Source of the DNA: Miscanthus floridulus
Taxonomy: Eukaryota > Streptophyta > Magnoliopsida > Poales > Poaceae
Assembly (NCBI RefSeq): GCF_019320115.1
Contig: NC_089591.1
Location: forward strand, 17,090,502-17,154,501
Direction: 5' to 3'
Length of the DNA stretch: 64,000 bases
The notes under the pieces were generated by a model. The model saw only the letters and a list, made by a program, of their open reading frames with translations, made no database searches and was not told the DNA's origin. The number at the start of each line of letters is the position of its first letter. Position 1 is the stretch's first letter. The position numbers and the translations under genes were made by a program. Shown piece after piece: positions 1 through 10,197 of this stretch.

Positions 1-3000
1 TGGATCTAGTGTCAACTGAGCTACTTGATTAGAGAGAACAACTTCTTCCTCATTATCAGATAGTGCCAAAAATTCCATCGGCAACATGAATACCATATTA
101 ACATCTGCCGATGGACCCTTATTTTTGTGTTTTACTTGCCACTGCTGATGACCGGACCTCTCATTGGAGGAATTTTCCTCTTGGTATAAATCCTCCTGAC
201 GCTCACGTTGCATCCTCCTTCTTTGTGTCTTTGTTAGACCCTCCGGGCACCATCGAGGAAACTTGGTTTTCCAAACCGGCTGATAACAGGTCCTAGTTGA
301 TTCTACACGGCGTATATTAGGGTCCCTGTAGAATATTTCCTCATTGGGAACTCTTGCATTTGCCATTTCCTCAAGCTCCTCTTGATTCCTTGGAAAATAT
401 CCAGTGCGTTTACCAAGCCTTTCATGTACACTAAGTCTACCCCCCAGCCGATCATGCACTGATGCTCTGCTTCTGATCGGCTCATTGATAAATAAACCCT
501 GATTGCCAGGTTGAAATCTTCTTCCTGACCGATTGATCCCATAATAACCATTGCACTCAGGGCAATTTTCAACAGTTGGCAATTTAATACCTTCTTCCCA
601 GCAATGGATAAAAAATGGGCACCTCCAATGATCTTTATGCCGATGCCATTCTTCCCGACATCTTTCTTCTTGCTGTTGTCGATATCGATCATTACGCTGA
701 CGCCAACCCTCCTGCTGCCTTCGATGAGTAATCACAATGCCAGGTCGAGGAGGTTTTTTGGAACTACTGCTTTCTCCCAGCAAACCCTTACTTTTTGCAT
801 CATCGGTAGTTATCCGATGTTGGGGATCCACTGATGCGTTTTTCTCAGCAGCCTCGGACGTCAATACCTTGGTCTTCCCTTTGGCCTCTAACGTATTTGC
901 TGGAAAAGGGTGTTGATCAATTTTCATTGGCCTCTGGGCATTGGAAGTACCAAACTTAATTCTCCCAGATTCAATAGCCGATTGTAACTGTTGCCTGAAC
1001 ACCTTGCACTCATTTGTACTGTGTGTGAAGTTGCATTGTGCCATTTGCAGTACAAGATCTTCTTCAACTCTTCTGCTGATGGGATCACATGATTAGGTGA
1101 CAGCTTAATTTGGCCCTCTTGAAGCAGAAGATCAAATATTTTGTCAGCCTTGGTGATATCAAAGGTAAACTTTTCTGGCTCTTTTTGACCAAAGGGACAA
1201 GATATCGGCTTTTTATTCTTAACCCACTCAGCTAAGCCGATAACTGGTTCTTCATCAGAATCAAAATCTCCTACTTCTTCAACAAATGATACCTTTTTAC
1301 TCCAATTCTTTTTAGGTTCAAAAACCCTAGTATCTTGATCGGAGATCCTTTGCACAAGATGACTGAGGCTTTCAAATTCCTGAGAAGCATATCTGTCTTT
1401 AAGGTGTGGCAATAACCCTTGGAAAGCCAGATCGGCAAGCTGCCGATCATCCAGCACCAGACTGTAGCACTTATTTTTTACATCTTGTAGTCTTTGCACA
1501 AAGCTCTCTACCAATTCATCATTGCGCTGTCTCAATTTTACTAAATCGATAAGCTTCTTTTCATGGATTCCAGCAAAGAAATACTTATGAAATTGTTTTT
1601 CTAGATCAACCTAGGTAATAATAGAATTTGGTGGTAATGAAATGAACCACGTAAATGCTGATCCAGACAAAGATGATGAAAATAATCAAACTCTTAATTC
1701 ATCTCTGCTAGCTGCCTCTCCACATTGAATAATGAAGCGATTGACGTGTTCCATTGTTGATGTGTCATCCTGCCCAGAGAATTTAGTGAAATCTGGTACC
1801 TTGTACCGATTTGGGAGAGGAATTAAATCATATGCAGGAGGATATGGAGTCCGATAAGAATAAGTATTGACCTTGGGCTTTATCCCAAACTGATCCTTCA
1901 TAATTTCTGCTATCCTATAGGAGGATATGCAGGAGGATATGACGAACTGGCTGAATTTCTATAGGAAGTGCCTGCTGATATCCCTCCACATATCTTTGTG
2001 GCCCACGATCTCCAGCCATCAGTATATTCGCCGTTACTTGTGGTCCATTAACCTGTTGGAAAGGATTCATCGGCTGTGCTACCGATGCTTGATTCTGGAC
2101 ACCAGCTTGCATATAACCCTGTTGAATCCCTGCAATCTGTTGATTTTGCTGAACTGTATGTTGAACAGGTAACTGTCCTGACCAACCATTATTAGAACCC
2201 ATCGGTACAAAACTTACCGATGGCTGGTAATTTGCTGACATTGTTGGATAATTATAACCAGCTTGAGGCATAAACTGAACCCCAGTTTGACTCATAACAG
2301 GAGCTTTCTGCTGCATCGGCAGTAAACTTGCCGATGGATTTAAACTGGGCGTTTGAACCAAAGGCATCTGGAAACCCCCTGGAGTTGGTTGCACAGTAGT
2401 TGCTGTGGCATATTGAGGCGCTTGGGCCATCGGCGAAACAGCCGATGATATAGGAGCTTTTCCTATTGCGTCAAACACTTGAGGTAATCCAGGATTGAAA
2501 GCAGATGACTCCGGAGGCATACCATATCCCCACCAATTAGTAGGAATCTGGCTATTCTGAGACACAGGGCCTGACATAGCTAATGCCGATAGATCTGTAC
2601 TAAGCTGAATTCGTCCTCCTGGTAGTACCGGATCTGATCGTATCGGTGTAGATTGAATATTAGGTAAGCCTGCCGATACTGGAGAAGAAGTAACTTCTGT
2701 ACCCACAACGGCCGAGGGAGCTAATGGAGTATTGACAGATGCCGGCTCTAGTTGGTGATAGGCAGGCCCAACATAATGCGGTGACGCTTGTCCTTCTTTG
2801 AGAGTTCGAACCACAGCATTATGAACAGTATTGGACAATACATTGGAATGATTAATCAAAGCATGATTTACTGCAGAATTAACCATCTCTTGGAGTTTAC
2901 CAGGATTGGAGTCAAAGGTAACCTGCCGAGGCAATGGCAAATCTTGCTTCTGGATGACTTGTCCACTCTTGTTCAGGCTAAATGATTTCAAACAAAGCTG

Positions 3001-3105
3001 CCTGTATTCTTCTACGGCCTTTTCCATAGCCTGCCTCTGCTCTTCCTTAAGATCTTCTTCTGATACCACGATAATGTTCCCCGCATCGATCTCGGAATTG
3101 AACAT
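1..3105 (-). pseudogene. Gag-region polyprotein of element A (degenerate)
   Basis: This is the gag-like capsid precursor of element A, which would package element RNA into virus-like particles. I start at the ATG at 3105 (MFNSEIDAGN), although the frame is open upstream through the primer site. The first 1.2 kb encodes a Gln/Pro-rich N-terminal region. The capsid core follows, with KVPDFTKFSGQ near 1770-1800 and GLLPHLKDRYASQEFESLSHLVQRI near 1330-1430. A Cys-rich stretch (CPFFIHC then CPECNGYY) lies at about 545-625 in place of a normal CCHC knuckle. The frame is broken by a shift near 1902-1914, by a TGA near 1683 where Arg is expected, and by a TAG near 1610. It is therefore not functional as it stands. 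Confidence 0.8.
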
Positions 3106-3124
3106 ATTGATTGGATTGATTGGT

Positions 3125-3147
3125 CCCACCGGGCGTGCCAAAAGATG
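3125..3147 (-). other. Primer binding site region of element A
   Basis: Directly inside the 5' LTR the minus strand reads CATCTTTTGGCACGCCCGGT. The TGGCACGCCCGG core sits where a tRNA-primed minus-strand start is expected in Ty3/gypsy elements. I cannot name the tRNA with certainty. The gag frame reads through this site. Confidence 0.55.
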
Positions 3148-4013
3148 TGTTGATGCAAAAGTGGATCTGCAAACACAAAGGGCTAATACCCGAATCGGTA
3201 TCCAAGGCGTGCCAGTCGATTTGACCTGTTAATCGACAAGGATGAAGATACGAGCACTTTGGTCCTGACAACAGCAATACACCTAGAAGTCACGGCCAAG
3301 AGGTACTCACACAGAACTCGAGGATCGCCGAAGGTCGCACTGAAGCGATGCAGCTCGCCGAATCAATGAGAACTCGTAAAGAGAAAATAATGCAAATTGA
3401 CAAAGTCGCCGAAAAGTAAGTAGATGCAAATAGGAGTAAAATTTGGTTTTGATATTGATTGATATATATCCAATTACATTGCCCCTCACTCCATATTTAT
3501 ACCCTAATCTAAAGAGACACAACCAAACATGACTAGGACACCAAGCCCATATCTAAGGAAACACGTGACTCTTACATGAATCATACTCTAACAAATATAG
3601 AAAAGGAAATCAACTCCTATCTATTTCCCTGTCCGCCTCAATTACGATGGAAATCTCACCATCCTCCTTCCCATCGGCATACCCCCTGTTTCATCAGCAA
3701 TAGTCTTCAAGTCTTCCCTCATCAGCATACTCCTTATTTCATATGCAGTAGCCCTCAAGTCTTCCTTCATCAGCATACTCCTTATTTCATCGGCAGTAGT
3801 CCTCAAGTCTTCCCTCATCGGCATCGACAATGACACCTTCAACCTCATCAGCAACGCCCAAGTCTAAATCAACATCTCCATCGACCATCACCAGCTATCG
3901 GCAATGATCTTTACAAGCTGGCTTTCATCGGCTATCAAAGTATACAGTAATTTTCCTCTTGCCGATTAGTCCACTCCGATCATTTTGACACGTGCAAAAA
4001 ACTGGTGTCAACA
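3148..4013 (-). repeat. 5' LTR of element A (866 bp)
   Basis: The LTR is bounded by TGTTGA and TCAACA and lies immediately upstream of the primer site. It is rich in the ATCGG/CCGAT pentamer and contains a 48-bp tandem repeat. Its right end abuts a different LTR sequence at 4014, so it marks an insertion. The target duplication cannot be checked because the other LTR is outside the window. Confidence 0.75.
3672..3830. repeat. 48-bp tandem repeat, about 3.3 units, in LTR A
   Basis: Units start at 3672, 3720, 3768 and 3816, each opening CATCGGCAT or CATCAGCAT and ending near CAAGTCTTCC(C/T)T. The 48-bp period is exact with no indels. It lies in the LTR half that would hold promoter or enhancer elements. 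No coding role is supported. Confidence 0.85.
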
Positions 4014-4876
4014 ACCTCTATACATATGACCATGCTTGGAGAACCATATGGAGACCAAGGAGATCAGCGAGGGTGTCCTAAGCAAGAAGGAGGTCCGAGG
4101 CTAATTCGGTTCGAGTCCCCTGAGGTGGAGGCCCAAAGCAACTCAAGTTCGAGTCTGTCTTGGGTTCTAGGACTAGTCTGCCTTAAACTAGTCACCCTGG
4201 ATGCATCCGAACTCCATTTTCAGCGACACACATATGGTTGGAAAGCTAATTTGATAAGGAAGCCAACCCAATTGGTCTAACATCAAAAGCCCTTCGGAAT
4301 CAACGGGAATCAGTCAAAACAAGTCAGCAGTCTAGAATCTATCAGGGTGCTGCGACACCATCTTTTGGTCCGTTGGACCGTGTATCGTGTTTGGGCCCAT
4401 TAAGGGGCGCGTCCAAGGGGGTGACACCCAAGACTCTATAAATACCAGCCATCGCTCTCCTTAGGGTTTGGGTTTTGTTAGTTCTTGATTTCCTCGTGAA
4501 ATAGACGTTGTTTTGCTGCAACTGTCGCCACCAAGACCGCTTGCTATGAACTAGGGCCACAGTTCTTGATCTTGTTCGCCTGTGGCGATTAGTCCTTTTG
4601 AATAAAGACTTGAATTCCTTCTCGTTATCATAAGCCTCATATTTATTTGCAATTTTAGATTGCATTTATCCTATTCTTGCTTGTGTTCTCGATTCGCTTG
4701 TAGGAAAGCCTTCTCGGCGAGGTCAATCGCATTCGCGTGGTTGATAACCAACGGAGCAGTGGTGTAATGTTGCGGGGGTCTGAATCAGTCTAGGTTTGAA
4801 GCCTAGATCATGAATGTTGAGTCTTCACCAATCGACGCTATCATACCTTTCGAAAGATCGGGCCTAGTCTACATCA
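4014..4876 (+). repeat. Truncated LTR remnant related to the LTR of element B, opposite orientation
   Basis: Long stretches match the reverse complement of the element B LTRs (26838-27750 and 33623-34535). Examples are AGCTAATTTGATAAGGAAGCC, the GGTCCGTTGGACC block and a GGTTGATAACCA segment near the end. The left part is missing because element A inserted here. The right end is approximate (about 4876) because similarity fades. A TATA-like box (TATAAATA, 4437-4444) followed by AGGGTTTGGGTTTTG fits the U3/R boundary. It is either a solo LTR or the end of an older CRM-like copy. Confidence 0.75.
4437..4444 (+). promoter_or_regulatory. TATA box of the LTR remnant
   Basis: TATAAATA precedes a CCTTAGGGTTTGGG segment typical of a grass LTR transcription start. 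The corresponding site in element B LTRs has decayed (CATAAACA on the minus strand near 33965 and 27180). Confidence 0.5.
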
Positions 4877-5502
4877 CAAGCTCTCCAAGGTAGCTTTGCC
4901 TTGCTCTAAAGCTACTACTAAAAAGTAAAACTACAACTAGAGAGTGAGGTGTGAGAGGTGTTGCTCAATGTGGTGTGTGTGTATGCCAAATGTTATGTGT
5001 TGTAGTGGGGGTGCCCCTCTATTTATACAAGGAGTAGAGGCGGTGCTGGGGATATTCTTGGTGCGAGGACCAACCTACACTGCCTTAGCATGTCCACAAG
5101 CCATAGCCTATCGAAGGGGTGGACGAGAGGGGCTGATAGGGGGTCGCCCGCCCCTAGGGGTTGGCCACCCCCTGACTGAGCCACCTTGCCTTTGCCTTCG
5201 CATGGTGGGCTATGGGCTGGACATGGATCACTCCCCAGTGGTGCTTTGCCTGGTTGAGTTAAGTTGATTGGCGTCTCCCTTGTTCCTATGCACAAATCAG
5301 TGTTGGAAAGCTGCCTTTCAGTGAATTTTGCCATGTATTTGTGTCCATGACCTTTAAAACAATATTCTCCAAATGCATGTGGAACTTGGTTAATAGTAAA
5401 TGCATATGTGTTTAAGATTGCCAATTTCTCCTCTTTTTGTACCTTAGTTGGCGGTCGGATTTGATCGTTAATGACCGCCAACAATAAACACCACCGACCA
5501 TC
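4877..5502. other. Unassigned transposon-like sequence with a 10-bp perfect inverted repeat
   Basis: I see no gene here. A perfect inverted repeat (GTTGGCGGTC at 5448-5457, GACCGCCAAC at 5474-5483, 16-nt spacer) lies at the right side. An open minus-strand frame covers 5023-5484, but its composition does not look like a conserved protein. The segment adjoins the Transposase_28-like remnant and may belong to the same element. Confidence 0.4.
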
Positions 5503-5928
5503 CTAGGACCTAGTTCCCCCTTTCACTTTGAGGCAGAAGTAATGACAAAAAAGATCAAAATGGGGGAGGATTCCAAGGTATGGCTCACAAAGATTGATGA
5601 AGATGGCAATGTGCAAGATAGAGTTTGGGCTGAGATTGCAGAGACTAATGCCATAATAGGCAATCAGACTACGAAGGAAGGGATGAATCAGAACACCAAA
5701 GGCACGGAAAAAATAATCCACAAACACGACCAATTCATTGGTATGGGGTGTTGGGAAATCCTCACCGGCCGCTGGATGCCACCTTGCAGTCGCCCTGTCA
5801 GGAAGGACACTGTGCACCACCAAGCTATTGAGCACCGCTTCACTACTAGTCGTCTGCACCCACTCCTTGTCACGGTTGACCTTGTGATCTGCCTTCTTTG
5901 AACCTCCGTGGTTTCTCTTTGGCACCAT
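5503..5928 (-). pseudogene. Plant transposon protein fragment, Transposase_28 / 'putative gypsy type transposon' domain
   Basis: A 141-residue minus-strand frame starts at the ATG at 5928 (MVPKRNHGGSKK). It contains AAGEDFPTPHTNELVVFVDYF, then SLIAYYGISLCNLSPNSILHIAIFI and CEPYLGILPHFDLF. This order matches the domain found in many grass transposon-encoded proteins, where GEDFPTP is followed by LxxFYGxxLxxLxPNSxxxIAxFVxLCExFLGIxPHF. Family members are usually many hundred residues, so this is an N-terminal piece. The frame ends soon after the domain. Its biochemical role is not established. The assignment is from remembered family features, not a search. Confidence 0.65.
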
Positions 5929-6393
5929 GGATTCAGATCTAGAACTGGGGACTCACAGTGCTCGATTCACTCAAATAGCGAGTTTGGATGCGGGCGGCGG
6001 CGAAAAGCAGAGGAACCTAAGGAAATATGCAATTGCTACTATGAAGTGGAGGAGTGCGTCGCGCTGTGGGTGGGGTAGTCTTAATAATGATTAGCTCTAG
6101 CCCCTTTGTATCAAGGGTTTTTGGGAAACCATGTCAGTGCCACGCGCACCCGCTCCCACTACTGCTACACCATGCGCATGCGTTCACCGGCATTTACTAG
6201 TGCGTCGCTTTGACTTCTCCACGGTTTCCATTAAATGGGCCATGCAATGGGCCACTGCTTTTCTTTCAATAGGAAGATAACAATGGTCAAACTGATCGGC
6301 TTCATGTCAAACTGCTCGGGCTCCATGTCAAACTGCTTCGGGCTCCATCAAGACGGTGTCACCAAGTGGATACAAGTCAGCTCGGGGACTAAC
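5929..6393. other. Intergenic repeat remnant, including the 3' end of an LTR element
   Basis: No gene is seen. At 6295-6345 a short phrase (CATGTCAAACTGCT/CGGGCTCCAT) is repeated. The stretch ending GCTCGGGGACTAAC just before 6394 resembles the purine-rich 3' end that precedes the 3' LTR of Tat-type gypsy elements, on the plus strand. Confidence 0.4.
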
Positions 6394-6785
6394 TGTGGGG
6401 GGTCTGACCTTGGGTACCCATGGTGATGCACATGGGTTCGCACCAACAGGCGTGGTCCATCCCATAAGACGAAGGCTTGCGGCACACGACACTACTCAGG
6501 TGCACGCCGCAAGGCACCTCAGCGATATCCTGAAGATAGCATAGGATCTATTAGGATATGCCGAATGTAAGATTCCATGCAAAGATGATTTGTTACCTGA
6601 TTAGATTTAGACCTGATCGGCATGTAACCCTACACCCCATGCTATAAAAGGTGGGTAGGGGACCCCCCCCAAAAACACATGCAATCATACACGATAGCCA
6701 ATACAAACCGACAAGACACTAGATTAGGGTATTACGCCAAGCTGATGGCTTGAACCTATATAAACCTTATGTCTTATCACCATCT
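6394..6785 (+). repeat. LTR remnant, copy 1
   Basis: It starts TGTGGGGGGTCTGACC and carries a TATA box (GCTATAAAAG, 6641-6650) downstream of ATTAGATTTAGACCTGATCGG. The same sequence recurs at 7206 with mutations. Similarity to copy 2 stops near CACCATCT at about 6785, so this copy is cut at its 3' end. Confidence 0.7.
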
Positions 6786-7205
6786 CACTTAATCATCGAG
6801 GCATTCATGAAAACCAAATAAAAAGTATAATTCAAGTTTTTATTGCACATTAACACATATCATGTGGTTTAACTTTGTATCAAGGGAACATCGTGATGAC
6901 AATGCATGCAAACTCACAAGACCATCAATGGTAGCCATTGTGTGACATCTCATACTCCCAAACTGACATATGTGAACTAGCCAATGACATGTAGATGGAC
7001 ATGACCCCCTCCTCGTTCATTGTCAACCTCAAAACCCTAGCCACCTATCCTGACTGCTTCCATAGCCGCCCATGATCTCAACCTCTCAACCTGCACACCT
7101 CTCGATCTACCCTCCCTTCCTCTTCATTAGTCACCCCTCTCTTGACGTAGGCGAGGGTGGCTGCTCCCTCCCTGTCTCTAACTTTGATTGATGAGGGTGC
7201 AGTGG
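6786..7205. other. 420-bp spacer between two LTR copies
   Basis: This AT-rich stretch has no recognisable coding sequence. It separates two direct copies of the same LTR and is too short to be a full internal domain. It may be the residue of a deleted element or unrelated DNA. Confidence 0.4.
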
Positions 7206-7640
7206 TGTGGGGGGTCTAACCCTAGGTACCCATAGCAATGCACATTGGTCATACCATCAGGTGTGGTCCAACCCACAAGACAAAGGTTTACGGTGCAGGC
7301 ACTACTCGGCACACGCCGCAAGGCACCTCGGTGATATCCTAAAGATAGCATAGGATCTATTAGCATATGCCAAATGTAAGATTCCATACAAAGATTATTT
7401 GTTACCCGATTAGATTTAGACCTGATCGGTATATAACCCTACCCCCCAGGCTATACAATAGACAATACAAACTGACGGGACACAAGATTAGGGTATTATG
7501 TCAAGTTGATGGCCTGAATCTATATAAACCTTATGTCTTGTCACCATCTTGCTCCTATTCGTGTGCACCTCTCCGATCAATCTACCACCGTGGGTAGCCC
7601 CCTCGGTGGACTGTCGAGCATCTTTAGTCGATAGGTGGTG
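7206..7640 (+). repeat. LTR remnant, copy 2
   Basis: It starts TGTGGGGGGTCTAACC and matches 6394-6785 over about 350 bp. It then extends further right through CTCTCCGATCAATCTACC. The TATA box of copy 1 is mutated here (GCTATACAATAG). The right boundary is approximate. Confidence 0.65.
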
Positions 7641-8049
7641 TGGTGGTGTGAGGGCAGAGGTGGCTGAGGGGACATTGGCCATGGCCCCAATTAGTGCAGC
7701 TACCCTGACCTAGATTTGCATGAGGGCTCTAGTGGCAATGCAAGGTAGGACATGACAATAGCGCAAACCCAATTTTTTAAACTTTTTTATTTGATTTGTG
7801 ATGGTGATGAAGTTACTATAGTAGTATGATAGGTCATATGATAGAGGAATTGCCGACTGAGAATGCTAGAGAACATGAGACAAGATAGGGAAGCTAGTAT
7901 TAGATGGAGCATATAGTGAAGGAGTCAAAAGTAAAGGAAGGTGGACAAGATGAGGGACCATGCCACTGTTGGTGGTAGTTAATAACCATTATAAACCATC
8001 AATATAACTTGGATAAGGGCATGAAAGAAATCACCAACATAGGTTTAGG
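7641..8049. other. No gene seen
   Basis: The sequence has no long conserved frame and no repeat that I can identify. It separates the LTR copies from the Athila-like LTR. Confidence 0.4.
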
Positions 8050-9410
8050 GGTTGAAACTAACAAATTCCATGAGTTTTGGTAAATCTATGTTTTCAGCCG
8101 GGTTTATCCAGAAAAACACACAAGGTGGACCTAGATGTTAGAAGTATTTGCGCTTATCCACGGTGAAAACAACTCCAGAAGGTTCCCGAGGACACAAGAA
8201 GCCAAACCACCAAAGAAAACCACAAGATGATGATAGGTGGGGCCTATAGGTCGGTCAGCCCCTAGGGCCCACTGTCAGCCTCCTTCCTTCGAATGTCGAT
8301 TCTCCACCGCCTTAGGGTTTGCATCTATGCTGTCCTTTCAAGTCGGTTTGATCCGAGGGCTCAGAATGGATGCTACGGCCAATATATACCAGCCCATATC
8401 CCCTCCCTAAGGCATCAAGTCATTTGAGAAGACAGAAAGCCTAATCATCCTCAAAGCTCCACCGTATTCTAGGGCATAGCTAGCTAGGCTAGGACTAGAG
8501 GAAGGCAAGCTTAGCATGAATTCTAGATCTTGTCAAGAGCATGGCTTGGTACAGCCCCTTGTATCCTCTTTTGTATCTTTCATTATTCATATGTTTGCTA
8601 CAATTGATTCGACATTGTTCTTAATAATATTCATGTTCTTAGTTATCATGTACATCATCTACTTTGATTATATACTTAGTATAGTTAGATTATCATCAGG
8701 TTCAAGCATAAGTTCGTATAGCACTCGGTCCAAGGTACTAGGGGTGAGTGGTCGACATTGTGTAAGTGTGGTGCTTATAAGTTGTTTACCTACGGCTGCA
8801 CCCTATATTCGGGCCAGGTGGTAGATCACATATGTGACACTCACATTGAGTCCTTTGTAGTCCACTCCCCGAATATAGGACAAGTATGATCTAGTTATGA
8901 AGGAAGACAAGCTTTGTTCTTAATCTTCCTTAGTAATATTCCTTATGTGTAGATATGAAGTTGATCTTAGCCATGACTACTAAGTGTAATTGCACTAATC
9001 AACATATGCTTTGACTTGTAATTAAGAATGACTTAGGAATTATTCCTCTAATATTCTACTTAGCAATGCTAATGCCATAGAAAGGAGTACTCTGAGTGAT
9101 CAATGATCAGTTATTACTTACCATTCACATGCATTTATCTCTTGACTTACCCCTATTGTGAGCAGAATATTGGTTATGGTTTATTTGTCCCTCATGTGTA
9201 TAAGTTATCAATATATTCCAACTGCCCATCCTTCCCTATGGTAAAAATATAAATAACGATATATATAATACTCCTGAGTGAAATGCTACAATGTTATATT
9301 ATCTGTGCACTTGCAGATCCCTTCATATACATATTTGCATTCTTTCTAGTCACAATAAAATACTAAAGTACTTAGTGTCATTTTAGAGGTGACGCTAGAA
9401 AGTACCAACA
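8050..9410 (+). repeat. Diverged Athila-like LTR remnant
   Basis: The right end reads GAAAGTACCAACA followed by AGCATTTCTGGCATCATAGC. This parallels the junction of element E (TATCAACA then AGCATTTCTAGCGCC at 11776). A TATA-like box (AATATATACC) lies near 8380, followed by an R-like region with CATCAAGTC and CTAGGGCATAGC. The left end at about 8050 is a guess. No internal domain follows, so it is a solo or truncated LTR. Confidence 0.55.
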
Positions 9411-9433
9411 AGCATTTCTGGCATCATAGCTAG
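9411..9433 (+). other. Decayed Athila-type primer binding site
   Basis: AGCATTTCTGGCATCATAGCTAGGGA matches, with mutations, the TGGCGCCGTTGCCGGGGA site I associate with Athila elements. It supports the LTR end at 9410. Confidence 0.45.
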
Positions 9434-9905
9434 GGATAACAACTTAGTAAAAGTAATGCTAAGAAATATCAACAAACATTAGGTGGCTACTTAAACAAGT
9501 GACAAGTTAATAAATACCAATAGCCACGTCATAGCATGTGGCATAATGAAAGACTGAAATTATCGACATGAAAACCATCCAAATTAAAGGATGTATACCA
9601 GCAATGGAGGTACCAAATTTAGAGGAATTCTGAAATTGAGGGTCAAAATTAATCAAACTCTCGATGTCATTTCTATAAGTATAGTATGTATAGTTCCATT
9701 CATAGGGGTAAGCTATGCATATATATAAGTGATAATGAAAAAAATATATCCCATTAGTTGGACCTTTGTATGTCCATCCTCTTAATAGGCTCAAGTTAGC
9801 CCAAATGTCTTTTTTTTCAAAACCCAATACAACCATTCACATTCATCCATGTACACTTGCCCCAATAAATTTGGAAAGTTACCCTTTGGGCAAGTGAGTT
9901 TTGCC
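9434..9905. other. No gene seen
   Basis: This is AT-rich sequence between an LTR remnant and a tandem repeat. A minus-strand open frame at 9507-9836 has no recognisable domain and is probably chance. Confidence 0.4.
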
Positions 9906-10043
9906 GAAATGCCATCAAATTTATGAGCTTAGCCATGTTGAACTTATGAAGTGATGAACACCCACTGAAATGCCATCAAATTTATGAGCTTTGTCATGTT
10001 GCCTTTACGAAGTGATGCACACCCGCTGAAATGCCATTTTTAG
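9906..10043. repeat. 61-bp tandem repeat, about 2.3 units
   Basis: Units start GAAATGCCATCAAATTTATGAGCTT at 9906 and 9967. A partial third unit (GAAATGCCATTTTTAG) starts at 10028. The period is 61 bp. It lies just upstream of element E. No function is apparent. Confidence 0.8.
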
Positions 10044-10197
10044 ATTTTGAATCGCATGTAATATTTTTTCCAAAAAGATATAAACTAACTATTTTGCCAC
10101 TGTGTCCCATCACTTGTCCTCGATCATCTCTCCCTTATTCTTTCCTCTCTCCTGTTAGCTCATTCTGCCTAGGTCGCTTCCCTCCCAATGCCGTTGC

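Larger units (their letters stand above)
1..4013 (-). mobile_element. Ty3/gypsy LTR retrotransposon A (5' LTR plus gag region, runs off the window)
   Basis: This is an LTR retrotransposon read on the minus strand. Its 5' LTR is at 3148-4013, a primer-binding-like site follows directly, and a gag reading frame runs leftward to the window edge. The LTR begins TGTTGACACC and ends TCAACA on the element strand, a matched terminal hexanucleotide. Protease, reverse transcriptase and integrase would lie to the left and are not seen. The element sits inside an older LTR remnant (4014 to about 4876) whose other half must lie beyond the left edge. The gag style is that of grass Ty3/gypsy elements; I leave the clade open. 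Confidence 0.85.

Noticed and set aside
303..692. A 129-codon minus-strand frame at the left end
   Set aside because: The gag reading (CPFFIHCWEE...CPECNGYY) is in another frame of the same strand, so this frame is a shadow.
9906..10043. A CRISPR-like array
   Set aside because: Units are contiguous tandem repeats without distinct spacers, and the genome is a plant. The arrays at 3672, 42244 and 60345 fail for the same reason.
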